Of a stretch of DNA of 60,000 nucleotides, positions 33,801-45,616 are shown piece by piece (the stretch's first letter is position 1; the number at the start of each line of letters is the position of its first letter). The stretch covers positions 27,165,936 through 27,225,935 of the forward strand of contig CAIIXF020000006.1 of the NCBI GenBank assembly GCA_903813345.2, given 5' to 3'. The notes beneath the pieces were generated by a model. It worked only from the letters and a program-made list of their open reading frames with translations, was not told where the DNA came from and did not search any database. A program made the position numbers and the translations under genes. The stretch is from Owenia fusiformis (taxonomy: Eukaryota > Annelida > Polychaeta > Sabellida > Oweniidae).

Positions 33801-36800
33801 GTACAAGATTAGGGGCAAATCAGATTTTTGGATATGTATTCGGTAAAACATTTATCAAAAATAATTTCTGAGTAGAGAATTGAATTTTACTTTCTGCATG
33901 TTTGGTGTTAAGCTTACTTTGTGAGAATTACAGATATAGAGCATCGACGTATTTTTGACAACTCATTTTTCTTTCGTTTCAGGCTTTGAAAATAAGAGTT
34001 CAAACAGACATGAGAAAAAAGACTGGTCCTTAACTTTTTTTGAGGAGTATATTTCAAATAACAAAGCATCACGTCAACTCTCGATGAAAATAAGAAATAT
34101 CGAAATCGACACAAACTGTCTGCCATCTTTATTGCAAAGGTTACGGCCGTTACATTCGCTTGATACTGGACAGTGTGACACACAGCTACTAACCTGGAGG
34201 AACTTACAAGGGACCAAGCACGATAAAAGTTCATAAAATCCAGGGAAGTAAGTGTTCGGGATGTTATTGGGATTTATATGGGGATATATAGGCGGTACAG
34301 TAAAAAGGTAAATAACTTGCGGTGATATAATTAATATCTGGGGTGAGCGGGAGATATATACAATATACAGGGTGGTCCAAAAATGGGACACTAACATTAA
34401 GGGGAGATGATTCTAGATCTATTTTCCTTTAAACATTTGACACTCTTGTATATTGCTTGGAGTCCCATCCTGTTGGAAAATACAATATTACTAAATGGAC
34501 TTATTGGGTTTCTGTTTATGTAAATCAAGCTGACAAAGAACTTGATTTTTGCAAGTTTTGGAAAACCTGTTTTGAAACGAAAATTATGTCATTTATATAA
34601 CGGAGGCTGGTTGACAGACATATTAATACATTTTGAAATTATGATATACAAAATTAAAGATAAGTTTTCCTATCCACTGGTATATTATATGACATGTTTT
34701 CATGAAGAAAATCAATATTTATTTTTGAAATACGAGTGTCCCATTTTTTGTGACCACCCTGTACATATCCCGCTGTATCCACCGATGTGTATCTCTCGTT
34801 AAGAATTTTAAACTGGGAAAAATATGCATGATTTCATTGTTATCATTACACTAGGGTTCAATAACCTTTATAGTGTAATTAGTCCTCATTTACTTAGTAC
34901 AGGATAAATCTATTGGATAGATATTAATTGCATATATAGTCCATGGTATGACTTCCGAATGTGAAGGATCCGTAGCACACTATAGTGCAGTAACATTTGA
35001 AGCAATATTTAAGGAGGTGCATATGTCTTGATTCTTTTAAAATACCATTTGCTGCAAAAACTTCCGGCTTTCAGGTCGAAAAATGTATTTCATCACAAGG
35101 GGTCAAAAAACGTAAACATTTTGATTCGAACTTTTATATGTTTTATAAGACACAGACCGTTATTCTAAGCATACGAACAAAAATTAGATTATGATAATGT
35201 GCAAATATACTATAATTTTACTGAAGATGTCCGTGTTTAATTAGTGTTATTACGCAAGTGTGTTTTTCAGATTTTGTTTGATTTTTCAAATATGAGCCAA
35301 GCAGATTCAACAAAATTGTGTGAAATATTTAGCTAATTTATACTTGGGAACATATTAGTTTTCTTACCATTTAAAACATTTTATTACCAGAATTTTTCCA
35401 TATAATCGGAAGGGGTCAAACTACAAATTATTGTTCATGTTTTATAAAACATATTACAATAACAAATAGGTAAGATTTAATTCAATGTTACAGAGGTATT
35501 GGAATGTTCATATATTCCAAGGGCATGTCTAATAATCAATTAGAGTCATATGCAATCCAACGCCTTACAATTCTTCCTCGACGTTACTGCTGGCTATCAA
35601 CAAGTTTTATCATGGTTGTTTCTTCTTTGACCTTACCGCTGGATATCATCAAATTTTAGGAAGATAATGACAACGATTTCTTTCAAATATTCATGAATTC
35701 GACCAAGTCTTATTGGTTGTTTTATAAGCATCTGAGCTATATCTAACTACGAGAAATAGAATTTTAGCTGTAGTCCCAATTAGTCAAGGAAGAGCAATAG
35801 GCCCTCCTTTATTGATCATGTTCACCGTGGAATAAGAGTCCATATCTCAAAACGTATCGAGACACATTTTGTAAAAAAAACTAGCATAATTTAAGCATTT
35901 GTCATTCTAATATAACAGTGATTCATTTGTAGCATTTATCTTAATTAATACCTGAGAAACAATACAAAAGGTTGATACACTGATTACATAATTTCTTGGT
36001 ATTGATAAGCAAAATAACCTCAAACTTATAGCTTAGAAAACTGAATCATATATGGAAAATCATTTTGTATTATTTTCTGTTGCGTTGTGTACTCCAAATT
36101 GTGAAAAATTAAGATTTTATTTTTTGGTAATTTTTTGACCTCTGTTAATGGCAGGCATAATTCAGCCTAAAAGCCGGAAGTATATGAAATGGTAATAATA
36201 AAAATTATTAGCGAACATATGAAGGTATTGTAATATTAGGTCAAATATTGCTGCGCTATAGTGTGCTACCAGCTCCTTTATTAGACGTCCTAGAGATTTC
36301 ATACCATAGACTAATACTGATTTTTAGAGTTTTAAAAAGCAAGAAATATTAGGAATTTTAAATTGAGATGAACTATTCATGTTTTGATTGTAATTCTTAC
36401 AATAACGTTTCGTAACATACAAATAATTGGATATATCAATTATTTAATGCTCGGTTTTAGGTCCAGGGTATATGAGGAAAATACAATGTACTAGTATCTT
36501 CCCAAGGAACCATCTTGACTGGGGGTGAATATATTCTATCCCATGATACCACAACTTCCCCTTAAATATTTTTGATGATGAAAGTGAATCGTATTTTCCC
36601 GCTCAACCCCGCTCCTGAAAATCGTATTCACCTCCCAATCCCGCTCATAAAAAGGGTAATTTCACCATCATGCTCTGTACTCTAAGAGCGAGGAGGAAAA
36701 TTCTTAATAAATGGAGTATAGTTGGTTTGGCAGCATTTTCAGTTAGAGGGAAGTCTTGGATGAAAATTCCACCTAGGTGATAGGTTCACAGAGTGGTACA

Positions 36801-39800
36801 TAATTCTTTTTTTTCAGGGGTTAGCCCCCCACCCCCCAAAAACACCCTGCCCCCGGAAAATAATTTTTTCATCTTCAATAATTTTAGATATCTTGATATT
36901 TTTAAGTTACATACATAGACATTATATATATGAATCATTTGCAAAATAAAAAATGCCAATTACTCCTCCAGAATTTGAAAAAAATACAAAGTATGTACCC
37001 CAGGGGGCAAATTCGTGACCCATTTTCTTACTTTTTAGAGCCTCACTTTTCAATCAGACACTGGAAGACATTGAAAAATTTCATGTGAAGTGCCCAGTAG
37101 CAGGGCTATAAGCCCTGAAAGGTTCAAACTAATTGAATCAGTAGGAGCCGAGAAAAAAATTGTTGATTTTTTGAAAAATTTGACATTTTTGAGAGGGGTG
37201 ATTTTGTGTATGACTATAGCTGATGCCTATGGTTTCCAGATCTATCCCTCTTTGATGATAAATATGGTTTTGAAGTATGGAACTAAGATGTAAAAAATAA
37301 TTAAAATGGGTTTTAAGGAAGTTTAATGTATAAAAAAGTTCAAAATTCAAAGAATTGTACGATATCAGGTCTGAATTTACAAATTTTAGGTAAGACCTTG
37401 GATGAGCCTTTGATTTTTTACATCTGTCCCCTTTTGATGATATTAATGGCTTTGTAGTGTGGAACTAAGATGTACAAAATAATTTAGATGGTTTTTAAGA
37501 AGGTTTAAGGATTTTAACAAGTTCAAAATTTGAAGAATTGTACAATATCAGGTCTGAATTTACGAATTTCAGGTAAGACCTTTGGTGAGCCATATATTTT
37601 TCACATCTGTCCCTCTTTGATGATATTTATGGTTTTGTAGTGTGAAACTAATTAGTAAAAAATAATTAAGATGGATTTGAAGAAAGTTTAAGGATTTTAA
37701 ATGAGTCCAAAATTTGAAGAATTGTACAATATCAGGTCTGAATTTACGAATTTAAGGTATGACCTTGGATGAACCTTATGTTTTTATATCTGTCCCTCTT
37801 TAATGATATTTCTGCTTTTATAGTAACGAACTAAAATGTAAAATATAATTTAGATGAATTTTAAGAATGTTTAAGGACTTTAAGGATTTTAAGAAGTTCA
37901 AAATTTGAAAAATTGTATAATATCCGGTCTGAATTTACGAAATTCAGGTAAGACCTTTGGTGAGCCATATATTGTTTACATTTGTCCCTCTTTGAAGATA
38001 TGTATGGTTTTGTAGTGTAGAACTAAGATGTAAAAAACAATTAAGATGGATTTTAAGAGGGTTTAAGGATTTTCACATGTTCAAAATCTTGGCGCATTGT
38101 ACAATATTAATTCGGCAATTAACACTACATTTCAAGTATAACCTTGGTTGGCTCTAAACATTTAGAAAAAATTGTTGACATGGGGTCCCAATTTATAATT
38201 TTCATGGGGACTTCACTTGAAAGAAAACATATTTTTTAAAATAAAAACCACTGTATTTATGCCCAGAAAGTACTCATGGTGAAATATATGACCGTCTAAA
38301 ATCACTTGCCATACTGCACATGGACCTTTTTGAATATTTCTGGCTTATGTCATTCCTTTTCATGTCTATTTGCTAATAATCCCCAAAAGTGCACCCTTTA
38401 TTTCAGGAAAACTAAAGATTTCTACAATAATTCTTATTATTTTGGTAGAATTTAAACATTTTTCACCCATTTTTGCTTTTTGAATCCATTATTACTTCAT
38501 AAATTTTTAACACATCGTGAATCTTTTTGGAGATATTGTATTTGAGATTGTAAGGAATAGATTGGTACATGAATTGTACATGTTGCTTGTAATTTTGTCA
38601 CACCCATAGATCTGATTCTGCCTTTAAACTTAACACATTGTGAATCTTTTTGGAGATATTGTATTTGAGATTGTAAGGAATAGATTGGTACATGAATTGT
38701 ACACGTTGCTTGTAATTTTGTCACACCCATAGATCTGATTCTGCCTTTAAACTTCCTTAAAACCCATTTGAATTATGTTTTACATCTAAGTTCCATACTA
38801 CTAAGCCATATATATCATCATAGAGAGATACATACCTGAAATTCATTAATGTCAGAAGATATGATATTGTACAATCTGTCAAGTTTTGAACAGGTTTAAA
38901 ACCTTAAGCCTCCTTAAAACCCATCTAAATTATGTTTTACATCTTAGTTTCATACTACAAAACCATATATGTTTTCATAGAGAGATATATGTAAAAAAAA
39001 GAATAAGGGCCATTCACAGTTATACCTAAAATTAATAAATTCCAGACCTGTTATTATACAATGCTTCAATTTTTTATATTGTTTAAACCTTAAGCTTCTT
39101 TAAAACCTGTCTAAATTTTGTTTAACATCTTAGTTCAACACTACTAAAGCATATATGTCATCAAAAAGGGATAGATGTAAAAAAAATAAGGCTCACCTAA
39201 AAACCCAATATTCATTAATATCAGAACTTGTTAATTTGAACTTGTTTAAAACTTGTCTAAATTTTGTTTTACATCTTAGTTCAACCATGGGCTTTCAACT
39301 AGAGACTACTAAAGCATATATGACATCAAAAAGGGATAAATGTAAAAAAACATAATACCTAAAATTCATTAATATCAGCTCTGATATTGTACAATTTGTG
39401 AAAATTTGAACTTATTTAAAACCTTAAACTTCTTTAAAACCCATCTTGATTATGTTTTATATATGAGCTCCACACTACTAAATCATATATATCACCAAAA
39501 AAGGATAGATGTTAAAAATATAAGGGCCAAGCAAGGTTATACTTTAAATTTATTAATTTCAGATCTGATATTGTACAATACGCCAATGTTAAGCTTCTTT
39601 AAAATCGATGTAAATTATACATAGTTCCACACAACTAAACCAAATATATCATGAAAAGGGGATAGGTGTTAAAATCATATGGGCTAACCAAGATTATACT
39701 TGAAATTCTTTAATTTCAGATCTGATATTGTACAATACGCCAAGATTTTGAACTTGTTTAAAATGTTAAGCTTCTTTATAATCAATGTATATTATACATA

Positions 39801-42800
39801 TTTCCACACAACTAAACCAAATCATGAAAAGGGGATAGTTGTTAAAATCATATGGGCTAAACAAGGTTATACCTGAAATTCATTCATTGCAGACCTGATA
39901 TTGAACAATTCTTCAAATTAAAATCCTTAAACCTTCTTAAAATGCATCTAAATTATTTTCTACATCTTAGTTCCACACTACAAAACCATACATATCATCA
40001 AAGAGGGATAGGTGTAAAAAAATATAAGGCTCATCCAAGGTCTTATCTAAAATTTGCAAATTCAGACCTGATATTGTACAATTCTTCAAATTTTGAACTT
40101 GTTAGAATCCTTAAACCTTCTTAGAATTCATCTAAATTATATTTTACATCTTAGGTCCATACCATAAAACTATAACTGTCATTAAAGAGGGACAGATGTA
40201 AAAAATAAAAGAGTCGTCCAAGGTCATACCTATAATTCGAAAATTCAGACCTGATATTGTATAATTCTTTAAATTTTTGAACTCATTAAAATCCCTTAAC
40301 ACTCTTCAAAACCATCTGAATCATTTTTAACATCTTAGTTCCATATTACAAAACAATACATATCATCAAAGATTGACAGATGTAAAACATAAGAGCCATC
40401 CAAGGTCTTACCTGAAATTTGTAAATTCAGACCTGATATTGTACAATTTTTCAAATTTGGAACTTGTTAAAATCCTTAAATCTCTTAAAATTCATCTAAA
40501 TTATATTTTACATCTAAGTTTCACACTATAAAACCATAAATATCATCAAAGAGGAACAGATGTAAAAAACAAAAGGGTCGTCCAAGGTCATACCTAAAAT
40601 TGGAGAATTCAGACCTGATATTGTACAATTCTTCAAATTTTGGACTCATTGCAATCCCTAAACACTCTTCAAAACCATCTAAACCATTTTTTACATCCTA
40701 GTTCCACACTACAAAACAATACATATCATCAAAGAGTGACAGATGTAAAAACATAAGAGCCATCCAAGGTCTTACCTGAAATTCGTAAATTCAGACCTGA
40801 TATTGTACAATTCTTCAAATTTTGAACTTGTTAAAAATCCTTAAACCTTCTTAGAATTCATCTAAATTATATTTTACATCTTAGTTCCACACTATAAACC
40901 CATAAATACCATCAAAGAGGGAAGGATTTAAAAGACATAAGGGTCATCCAAGGTCATACCTGAAATTTATAAATTCAGACCTGATATTGTACAATTCTTC
41001 AAATTTTGGACTCATTTAAAATCCTTAAACTTTCTTCAAATTCATCTTAATTATTTTTTACTAATAAGTTTCACACTACAAAACCATACATATCATCAAA
41101 GAGGGACAAATATAAAAAATATAAGGCTCATCCAAGGTCTTACCTGAAATTCGTAAATTCAGACCTGATATTGTGCAATTCTTCACATTTTGAACTTGTT
41201 AAAATTCCTTAACCTTCTTAAAACCCATCTAAATTATTTTGTACATCTTAGTTCCATACTACAAAACCATAAATATCATCAAAGGGGGACAGATGTAAAA
41301 AACCTAAGGCTCATCCAAGGTCTTACCTAAAATTTGTAAATTCAGACCTGATATTGTACAATTCTTGGAATTTTGAACTTGTTTAAAACATGAAACTTCC
41401 TTAAAACCAATTTTAATTATTTTTTACATCTTAGTTCCATACTTCAAAACCATATTTATCATCAAAGAGGGATAGATCTGGAAACCATAGGCATCAGCTA
41501 TAGTCATACACAAAATCACCCCTCTCAAAAATGTCAAATTTTTCAAAAAATCAACAATTTTTTTCTCGGCTCCTACTAATTCAATTAGTTTGAACCTTCC
41601 AGGGCTTACAGCCCTGCTACTGGGCACTTCACATGAAATTTTTCAATGTCTTCCAGTGTCTGATTGAAAAGTGAGGCTCTAAAAAGTAAGAAAATGGGTC
41701 ATGAATTTGCCCCCTGGGGTACATACTTTGTAGTATTTTCCAAATTCTGTAGGAGTGATTGGCATTATTTATTTTGCAAATGATTCATATATATAATGTC
41801 TATGTATATAACTTACAAACATCAAGATATCTAAAATTATTGAGAATGAAAAAATTATTTTCCGGGGGTGGGGTGTTTTTTGGGGGTGGGGGGCTAACCC
41901 CTGAAAAAAAAGAATTATGTACCACTCTGTGAAGCTATCACCTAGGTAGAATTTTCATCCAAGACTTCCCTCTAACTGAAAATGCTGCCAAACCAACTAT
42001 ACTCCATTTATTAAGAATTTTCCTCCTCGCTCTTAGAGTACTGACCCAATCACCGTCATAGAAATCTGAGCAACAAGCGAATTTATGTTATAAAGTAAAA
42101 TGTTTATATTTCAAATGTCATAAAGTGAAGTCATATTTTTTTCAAACAAAAATCAGATATGGATATTGAACTAATATTTTTATGAAGAGATAACATGGGA
42201 TAAAAAAAACTCGGTATTCAATATGGATTTATTCCTCGTGACAATATGATATTTCCCTCTGGCCCTCGGGGCCCTCCGGGCCCTGGGGAAATATCATATT
42301 GTCCCTCGGAATAAAATCCATATTGAATCCCTCCCAGTAAATAACCTCTATGTATTCCCTCTCATTAAATAACCCTATTTTACCCCATACTTGGACGTGT
42401 TTCGGGTACATAAGAAGGTTTGTAAACAGTTACTTTTCAATATGCGGCTTGATATCCCGTTATGTCGACCCAGCTGGTTATAATTTCCGTTCGCATATTG
42501 GTTCATTTTTGTAACGTTCGCATAATTACTGGATCAAAGTAATTTCTGTTTAAAACTAAGTGAAGGAACATATTTATCCCCATTAATGATCAACGATTCG
42601 AGAACACAAATATCACGCGGTCCTAACTTCGACCGTTAATTTGAATTTTTGACCTACCGGATGTTTGAAAATCAAGGATTGCGACACTCATACTGCACCG
42701 TTTTTTCTTTAAACTTATACCATTAAAAGCAGAACGAAATTGCCTTTCTGTCGGTGCATTACTTTATTGTAAAGAGTCCCTCGTTCTAGCAGCGTTTTGG

Positions 42801-43253
42801 TCCCCGGCTGTTAGAAGGCCTTCTTACAGCTGGGGACCAAAATGCCGCTGGAAGTAGGGACTCTGTTTAAGAGAATAATGTACCATCAGAAAGCGATTTT
42901 TGTTATGCTTTGAATAGAACAAGTTTGAAGAAAAATGGTGCAGTATGAGACTCGTAATCCTTGATTTTCAAACATCCGGTAGGTCAAGAATTCAAAATAA
43001 CGGTCGAAGTTAGGACCGCGTGAATATAGATGATAATCTGAAAGAACGGAAAATTCCGGACATGGATATTCTAAACGACTTGCTACGGTTGAAATACATA
43101 TCAACCAACCTGCTTTGTGCTCCTCAAACAAGTCCAAATATGGAATATCTATCGAGTAAATGTTTATATAATTAATGGCATTTTTTGCTACTTACCAAAA
43201 CCCAATACCGTGGTGGCAGTTAGAACCGCAACAAGCTTGTTTCGGATGTTCAT
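27624..43253 (-). CDS. Gene C: secreted SMP-30/gluconolactonase-like propeller protein with N-terminal Cys motifs
   Basis: Eight exons: 43253-43196, 33626-33535, 32735-32603, 31842-31715, 30570-30430, 28970-28839, 28237-28012, 27874-27624. They join in frame to 387 codons (386 residues). Signal peptide about residues 1-19, CX3C-X7-CX3C within 20-50, CX3C-X15-CX3C within 51-94, propeller from about 95. Predicted functional positions: Glu108 (LEGP), Asn199 (LND), Asn255 (PNG), Asp309 (DGM). Intron 1 is about 9.6 kb because it contains a 1.4-kb TIR repeat, a mariner-like MITE, the 5.4-kb foldback and two palindromic MITEs. Assigning the distant exon 1 rests on its signal peptide, phase 1 exit and correct order; a nearer unrecognised leader exon cannot be excluded. 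Polyadenylation signal about 90 nt past the stop. Closest relative in the window is gene D. Confidence 0.88.
28012..28237 (-). CDS. Gene C exon 7, propeller
   Basis: 226 nt; DPFGSVYCYNMTTNE, YPNGIAVRH, SFDIVGPCQIDNKQVWGNLP. The donor is GTTAGT rather than GTAAGT. Confidence 0.92.
28839..28970 (-). CDS. Gene C exon 6, propeller
   Basis: 44 codons; VATKDNQNEPLQGLNDLTFD then YHGNLWITAPYGPIAP. Confidence 0.92.
28971..30429. other. Gene C intron 5
   Basis: 1.46 kb of AT-rich intron without recognised features. Confidence 0.5.
30430..30570 (-). CDS. Gene C exon 5, propeller
   Basis: 47 codons; NNIWVTDMRLGLLKVKQNG. Acceptor TTTTTGCAG, donor GTAAGA. Confidence 0.92.
30941..31198. mobile_element. 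Nested palindromic MITE with CAATACAG words
   Basis: GTATTGCTACTGAGATTGT near 30947 pairs with ACAATCTCAGTAGCAATAC near 31000. AAGTGCAATACAGGAT near 31060 pairs with ATCCTGTATTGCACTT near 31150, and its flanks also pair. It is in gene C intron 4. Confidence 0.6.
31321..31590. repeat. Dispersed repeat, copy 1
   Basis: Shares GTATCCATGAGTGG-like, AAAATATGATATCTTGATCC and TATTCGATCTATATCCTTGC words with 51525-51800 in the same orientation. The first half is itself palindromic around GAGTGAGCGCAGCGAATGAG. In gene C intron 4. Confidence 0.6.
31715..31842 (-). CDS. Gene C exon 4, first propeller exon
   Basis: TRLLKILKEKEPLEGPLFAK ... GEIRRVDLENKQ; phase 1 to 0; donor GTACGT. Confidence 0.9.
31958..32096. 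mobile_element. Palindromic MITE, 139 bp
   Basis: TCATTCTATG at 31958 and CATAGAATGA at 32087-32096 form the ends. The arms pair through CAATGATTTTTG. The centre is GCAGCCCGTAGGGCGAGGG. In gene C intron 3. Confidence 0.7.
32603..32735 (-). CDS. Gene C exon 3, CX3C-X15-CX3C motif
   Basis: GDSIAFPCWKNCSVSINGPN ... LSGCIQQCRVGKTCDLASNK, phase 0 to 1, GTAACT donor. Nearly identical to exon 3 of D, with similarity running into the flanking introns. Confidence 0.9.
33535..33626 (-). CDS. Gene C exon 2, CX3C-X7-CX3C motif
   Basis: Acceptor TTATTTCAG, phase-1 entry, LGFPPKYGPCKVKCRTLGL then RKCFRICRIAT; GTATGT donor in phase 0. 92 nt, as in B. Confidence 0.85.
34368..34761. mobile_element. Tc1/mariner-like MITE
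   Basis: CAGGGTGGTCCAAAAATGGG at the left and its near complement ending CCACCCTG at the right, both flanked by TA (34366-34367 and 34762-34763), as expected of TA-targeting Tc1/mariner elements. About 394 bp, no transposase. In gene C intron 1. Confidence 0.75.
34937..36313 (+). mobile_element. Dispersed TIR repeat, near full-length copy
   Basis: The outer TIR TAGTCCATGGTATGA (34937-34951) is inverted at 36299-36313 with one change. Inner subterminal repeats GTAGCACACTATAGTGCAG (34972-34990) and 36251-36269 match 18 of 19. The pairing continues imperfectly for more than 100 bp to the ACTTCCGGCTTT boxes. About 1.38 kb; the open frame at 34997 has no recognised domain. Related copy at 19830-21044 in the opposite orientation. 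Confidence 0.75.
36677..42041. mobile_element. Foldback element 3 (5.4 kb) with opposed satellite arrays
   Basis: The unique outer segments 36677-37330 and 41390-42041 are near-identical inverted copies starting GTACTCTAAGAGCGAGGAGG. Inside them lie tandem arrays of a roughly 160-180-bp unit (TGTACAATATCAGGTCTGAA ... ACATCTGTCCCTCTTTGATG), about 0.8 kb on the left and about 2.6 kb inverted on the right, around a loop at about 38130-38760. The paired 67-residue frames at 37090 and 41627 come from arm identity. It occupies most of gene C intron 1. Confidence 0.85.
38511..38752. repeat. 121-bp tandem duplication in the loop of foldback element 3
   Basis: Two consecutive near-identical units with GTGAATCTTTTTGGAGATAT and TTTGTCACACCCATAGATCT. 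Very few differences, so recent. Confidence 0.85.
42217..42327. mobile_element. Palindromic MITE, 111 bp
   Basis: TTCAATATGGATTTATTCC at the left is inverted at the right; GACAATATGATATTTCCC is paired in the arms, and the GC-rich centre is GGCCCTCGGGGCCCTCCGGG. A related CTCGGGAAATATCATATTG segment lies near 15730. Confidence 0.7.
42614..43022. mobile_element. Palindromic MITE, about 409 bp
   Basis: CACGCGGTCCTAACTTCGAC at 42614 returns inverted up to 43022. The arms pair to the centre TTAGAAGGCCTTCTTA near 42818. Located about 170 bp inside the exon 1 donor of gene C. Confidence 0.8.
43196..43253 (-). CDS. Gene C exon 1, signal peptide
   Basis: ATG at 43253: MNIRNKLVAVLTATTVLGF, then a GTAAGT donor in phase 1, as in A and B. 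It is separated from exon 2 by about 9.6 kb of mostly repeat DNA. Confidence 0.7.
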
Positions 43254-45272
43254 TTTGTAAACTGTCAAGATATCAATTCGCAAGTGCAAACTGAGAACAT
43301 TGATTGCACTTCGAAAAAAAGTATAAAACAATCGAGACATAATTTATTGTTATGGGTAAATAATGATAAATAATGAAAATAAATCGATAAATAATGATTA
43401 ATTATATCTTATGAGTTTTCCAAGTCGCAATAATTATATCATAAACATGTAAATGTATAAATAGGCTAGGGGTTATGTACTGGGATATTTTGGATACGGG
43501 GAATATGCTCAGGGATATACGATATATTTTCCGAGGGCCCGAAAACCGACAATGCATAACCTAATGAGGCATGCTGATGTAACTTGCAGTATTTCTTAAA
43601 CTCCATTGTAAAAGTATGAATACGAAAATAACCTAAAATGTTTAACAGTAGAACTTGAATCTGTCTCCATTCTAAAACTTGAATGTCTTTTGTTTAATTC
43701 AGTTCTAAAATGGTTATGACGGGTATCCCCTGGGAGGGATATATAGCCATCGTATGTCCCGGAAAAAGGCTTGAGCCGGATATATGATTTGTATATCCAT
43801 TTCATATGAAATGCATTCACCTGAATATGGAAATTATTACCGGTTAATATGCCCCTCAAACCCCATCATGTATAACATACTGCCGTATATTAAGTGAAGA
43901 AGGTTCAAATCAAGATTTCTTTTTTGTAGTATTTATTTTATTTCAGTTTAAACTTCTTACATTTTACATTTTAAAGCAACCTTCAAACGTTTTTCCTTTC
44001 ACACCATACATTCCTACCCATCCGTACCCTCTCATTTTTCATACATCCCAGTCAGACATATGCTAACTGTAAATGTCACATAAATATAGAGGAAAAATCA
44101 TGCCATAAAATAAAGATTTTGACAATTGCCATGCAATGTCTTGTCAGCAAGAAGAAAATAAGTATCTCGGGAGTTAATCAGGAGCAACTTTAACATAATA
44201 CATACGCATTTGTCACGATTAAGCATAACTTAATTACTAGAAATTATACTTTAGAATTAAATCATAATACAGTGATCGTCTAACTATAAAGGACAGTCGT
44301 CCGTGTCTCCGTTATTTTCTTCCTCCGACTGGCTCTCTGTCCGGACATCTCTTCCAATATCGTTCGACCTTTGCTCATCATACCAGATCAACAGTTCATA
44401 TACCAAAGCCAAATTTTTTTTCATAGATTTTTATTTCAGGTTTAGCAGCATTACAATTCAATAAATACGAATGTTCAATATAAACAAGGTTCTGCATTAT
44501 TTCTATACTAAATTGAAGGTATTTCTGCCAAGAGCACCACGAGTAGATAGAGTGTTGCATTGTTGCTACATTTTATGTAGATTCTTCGGAGTAATATATA
44601 TATAGGATCCTCCTAGAAAATTCAAGTAAATTCACTATGTTATAATAAATGTTTGATCTCTCCCCCACTTGTCCCCTTTCTCCAACTTTACATCTAGTTG
44701 AAAATATTGTTGCACATTACTTTTAAAACCTACAAAATTTGGTCGTACATTTTTACATTTACATAGATAAATATATATTTTATATATACAAAAAATTGTG
44801 TTTAATAGTATTGATTTTTCGTTCATGATTACTGGACCCAATAAAGCCAAAGTTCAATAATTATTTTGTCACGCGGTATATGGCATACATTCATGGTTGC
44901 GCGGTATTTGTGATACGGGTGTATATACCATACTCATCTGCGGTATATGGCATATAGATGAGTATTTTCCGTAGTGAATATGCGATACATTGATTTCAGT
45001 GAATACCCGACACTCACCGGCGGATCGGATATTCAAAGTATTAGTATATTTAAGGATATTCCTGGATACTATAAATATCCGGGATTTGAGAAACGTTCGG
45101 AAACTATCGGATACTATACCATGTATGTAAACTTTTTATTCAATGTCATATTTTTAGGTGAATTGCAATGTATATTTGCGTCATTTGTGACTAAACTTTG
45201 TTGATGAATGAATATCAATAAGTACTCAAAAGCGGTCTGTAAAAAGACATAAAACGTACATGTGGTGAGGAT
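43254..45272. other. Intergenic region between genes D and C
   Basis: AT-rich with several GGATAT/GGTATATGG-type words (43490-43520, 44880-45110) that hint at old repeats. No gene supported; the gene C promoter should lie at its left end. Confidence 0.45.
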
Positions 45273-45278
45273 TTTATT
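45273..45278 (-). promoter_or_regulatory. Probable polyadenylation signal of gene D
   Basis: AATAAA on the minus strand about 85 nt past the TAA. Confidence 0.5.
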
Positions 45279-45362
45279 TTTCATTGAGGATAAATTAATA
45301 AATAAATTACGGCTATTAAAGTTCATTTGCTCAGCTATGGTCGTTATAAAGATGATAACACT

Positions 45363-45616
45363 TTAAGCTTTCATCTCCCAATATCGCTTCGTTCCATTAT
45401 ATTTCCAATCTAGCTTCCATAATGCATCTCCAGTTATGTAGATCTCATTTGAGTTCGGCCTAAACTCTATATTAGTTGTCCGCTTCATTGGCAACTTTAA
45501 TTGACACAGCGGACCACCTCCATTAGCATCGAAGACGTATATCATACCCCCCTTATAGTCTGTAACTAATAGGTTCCCATTTGTATCAAAGTCCATACCA
45601 TCACTTAATCTGCCGA
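45363..45616 (-). CDS. Gene D exon 8, C-terminal exon and stop
   Basis: VGRLSDGMDFDTNGNLLVTD ... GTKRYWEMKA, TAA. Leu and Trp replace the two extra cysteines of A and B, as in C. Confidence 0.92.

Noticed and set aside
20720-35194. Similar ORFs at 20720-20983 (minus) and 34997-35194 (plus) suggesting a small gene family
   Set aside because: They sit in the subterminal part of a TIR repeat family; one is truncated and the frames diverge by stops.
37330-41400. Regular repeats considered as a CRISPR array
   Set aside because: Units are 160-180 bp, fully tandem without unique spacers, in a eukaryotic intron.
37090-41627. Paired 67-residue ORFs at 37090-37293 and 41424-41627
   Set aside because: Mirror images in the outer arms of foldback 3; too short and without any recognisable domain.
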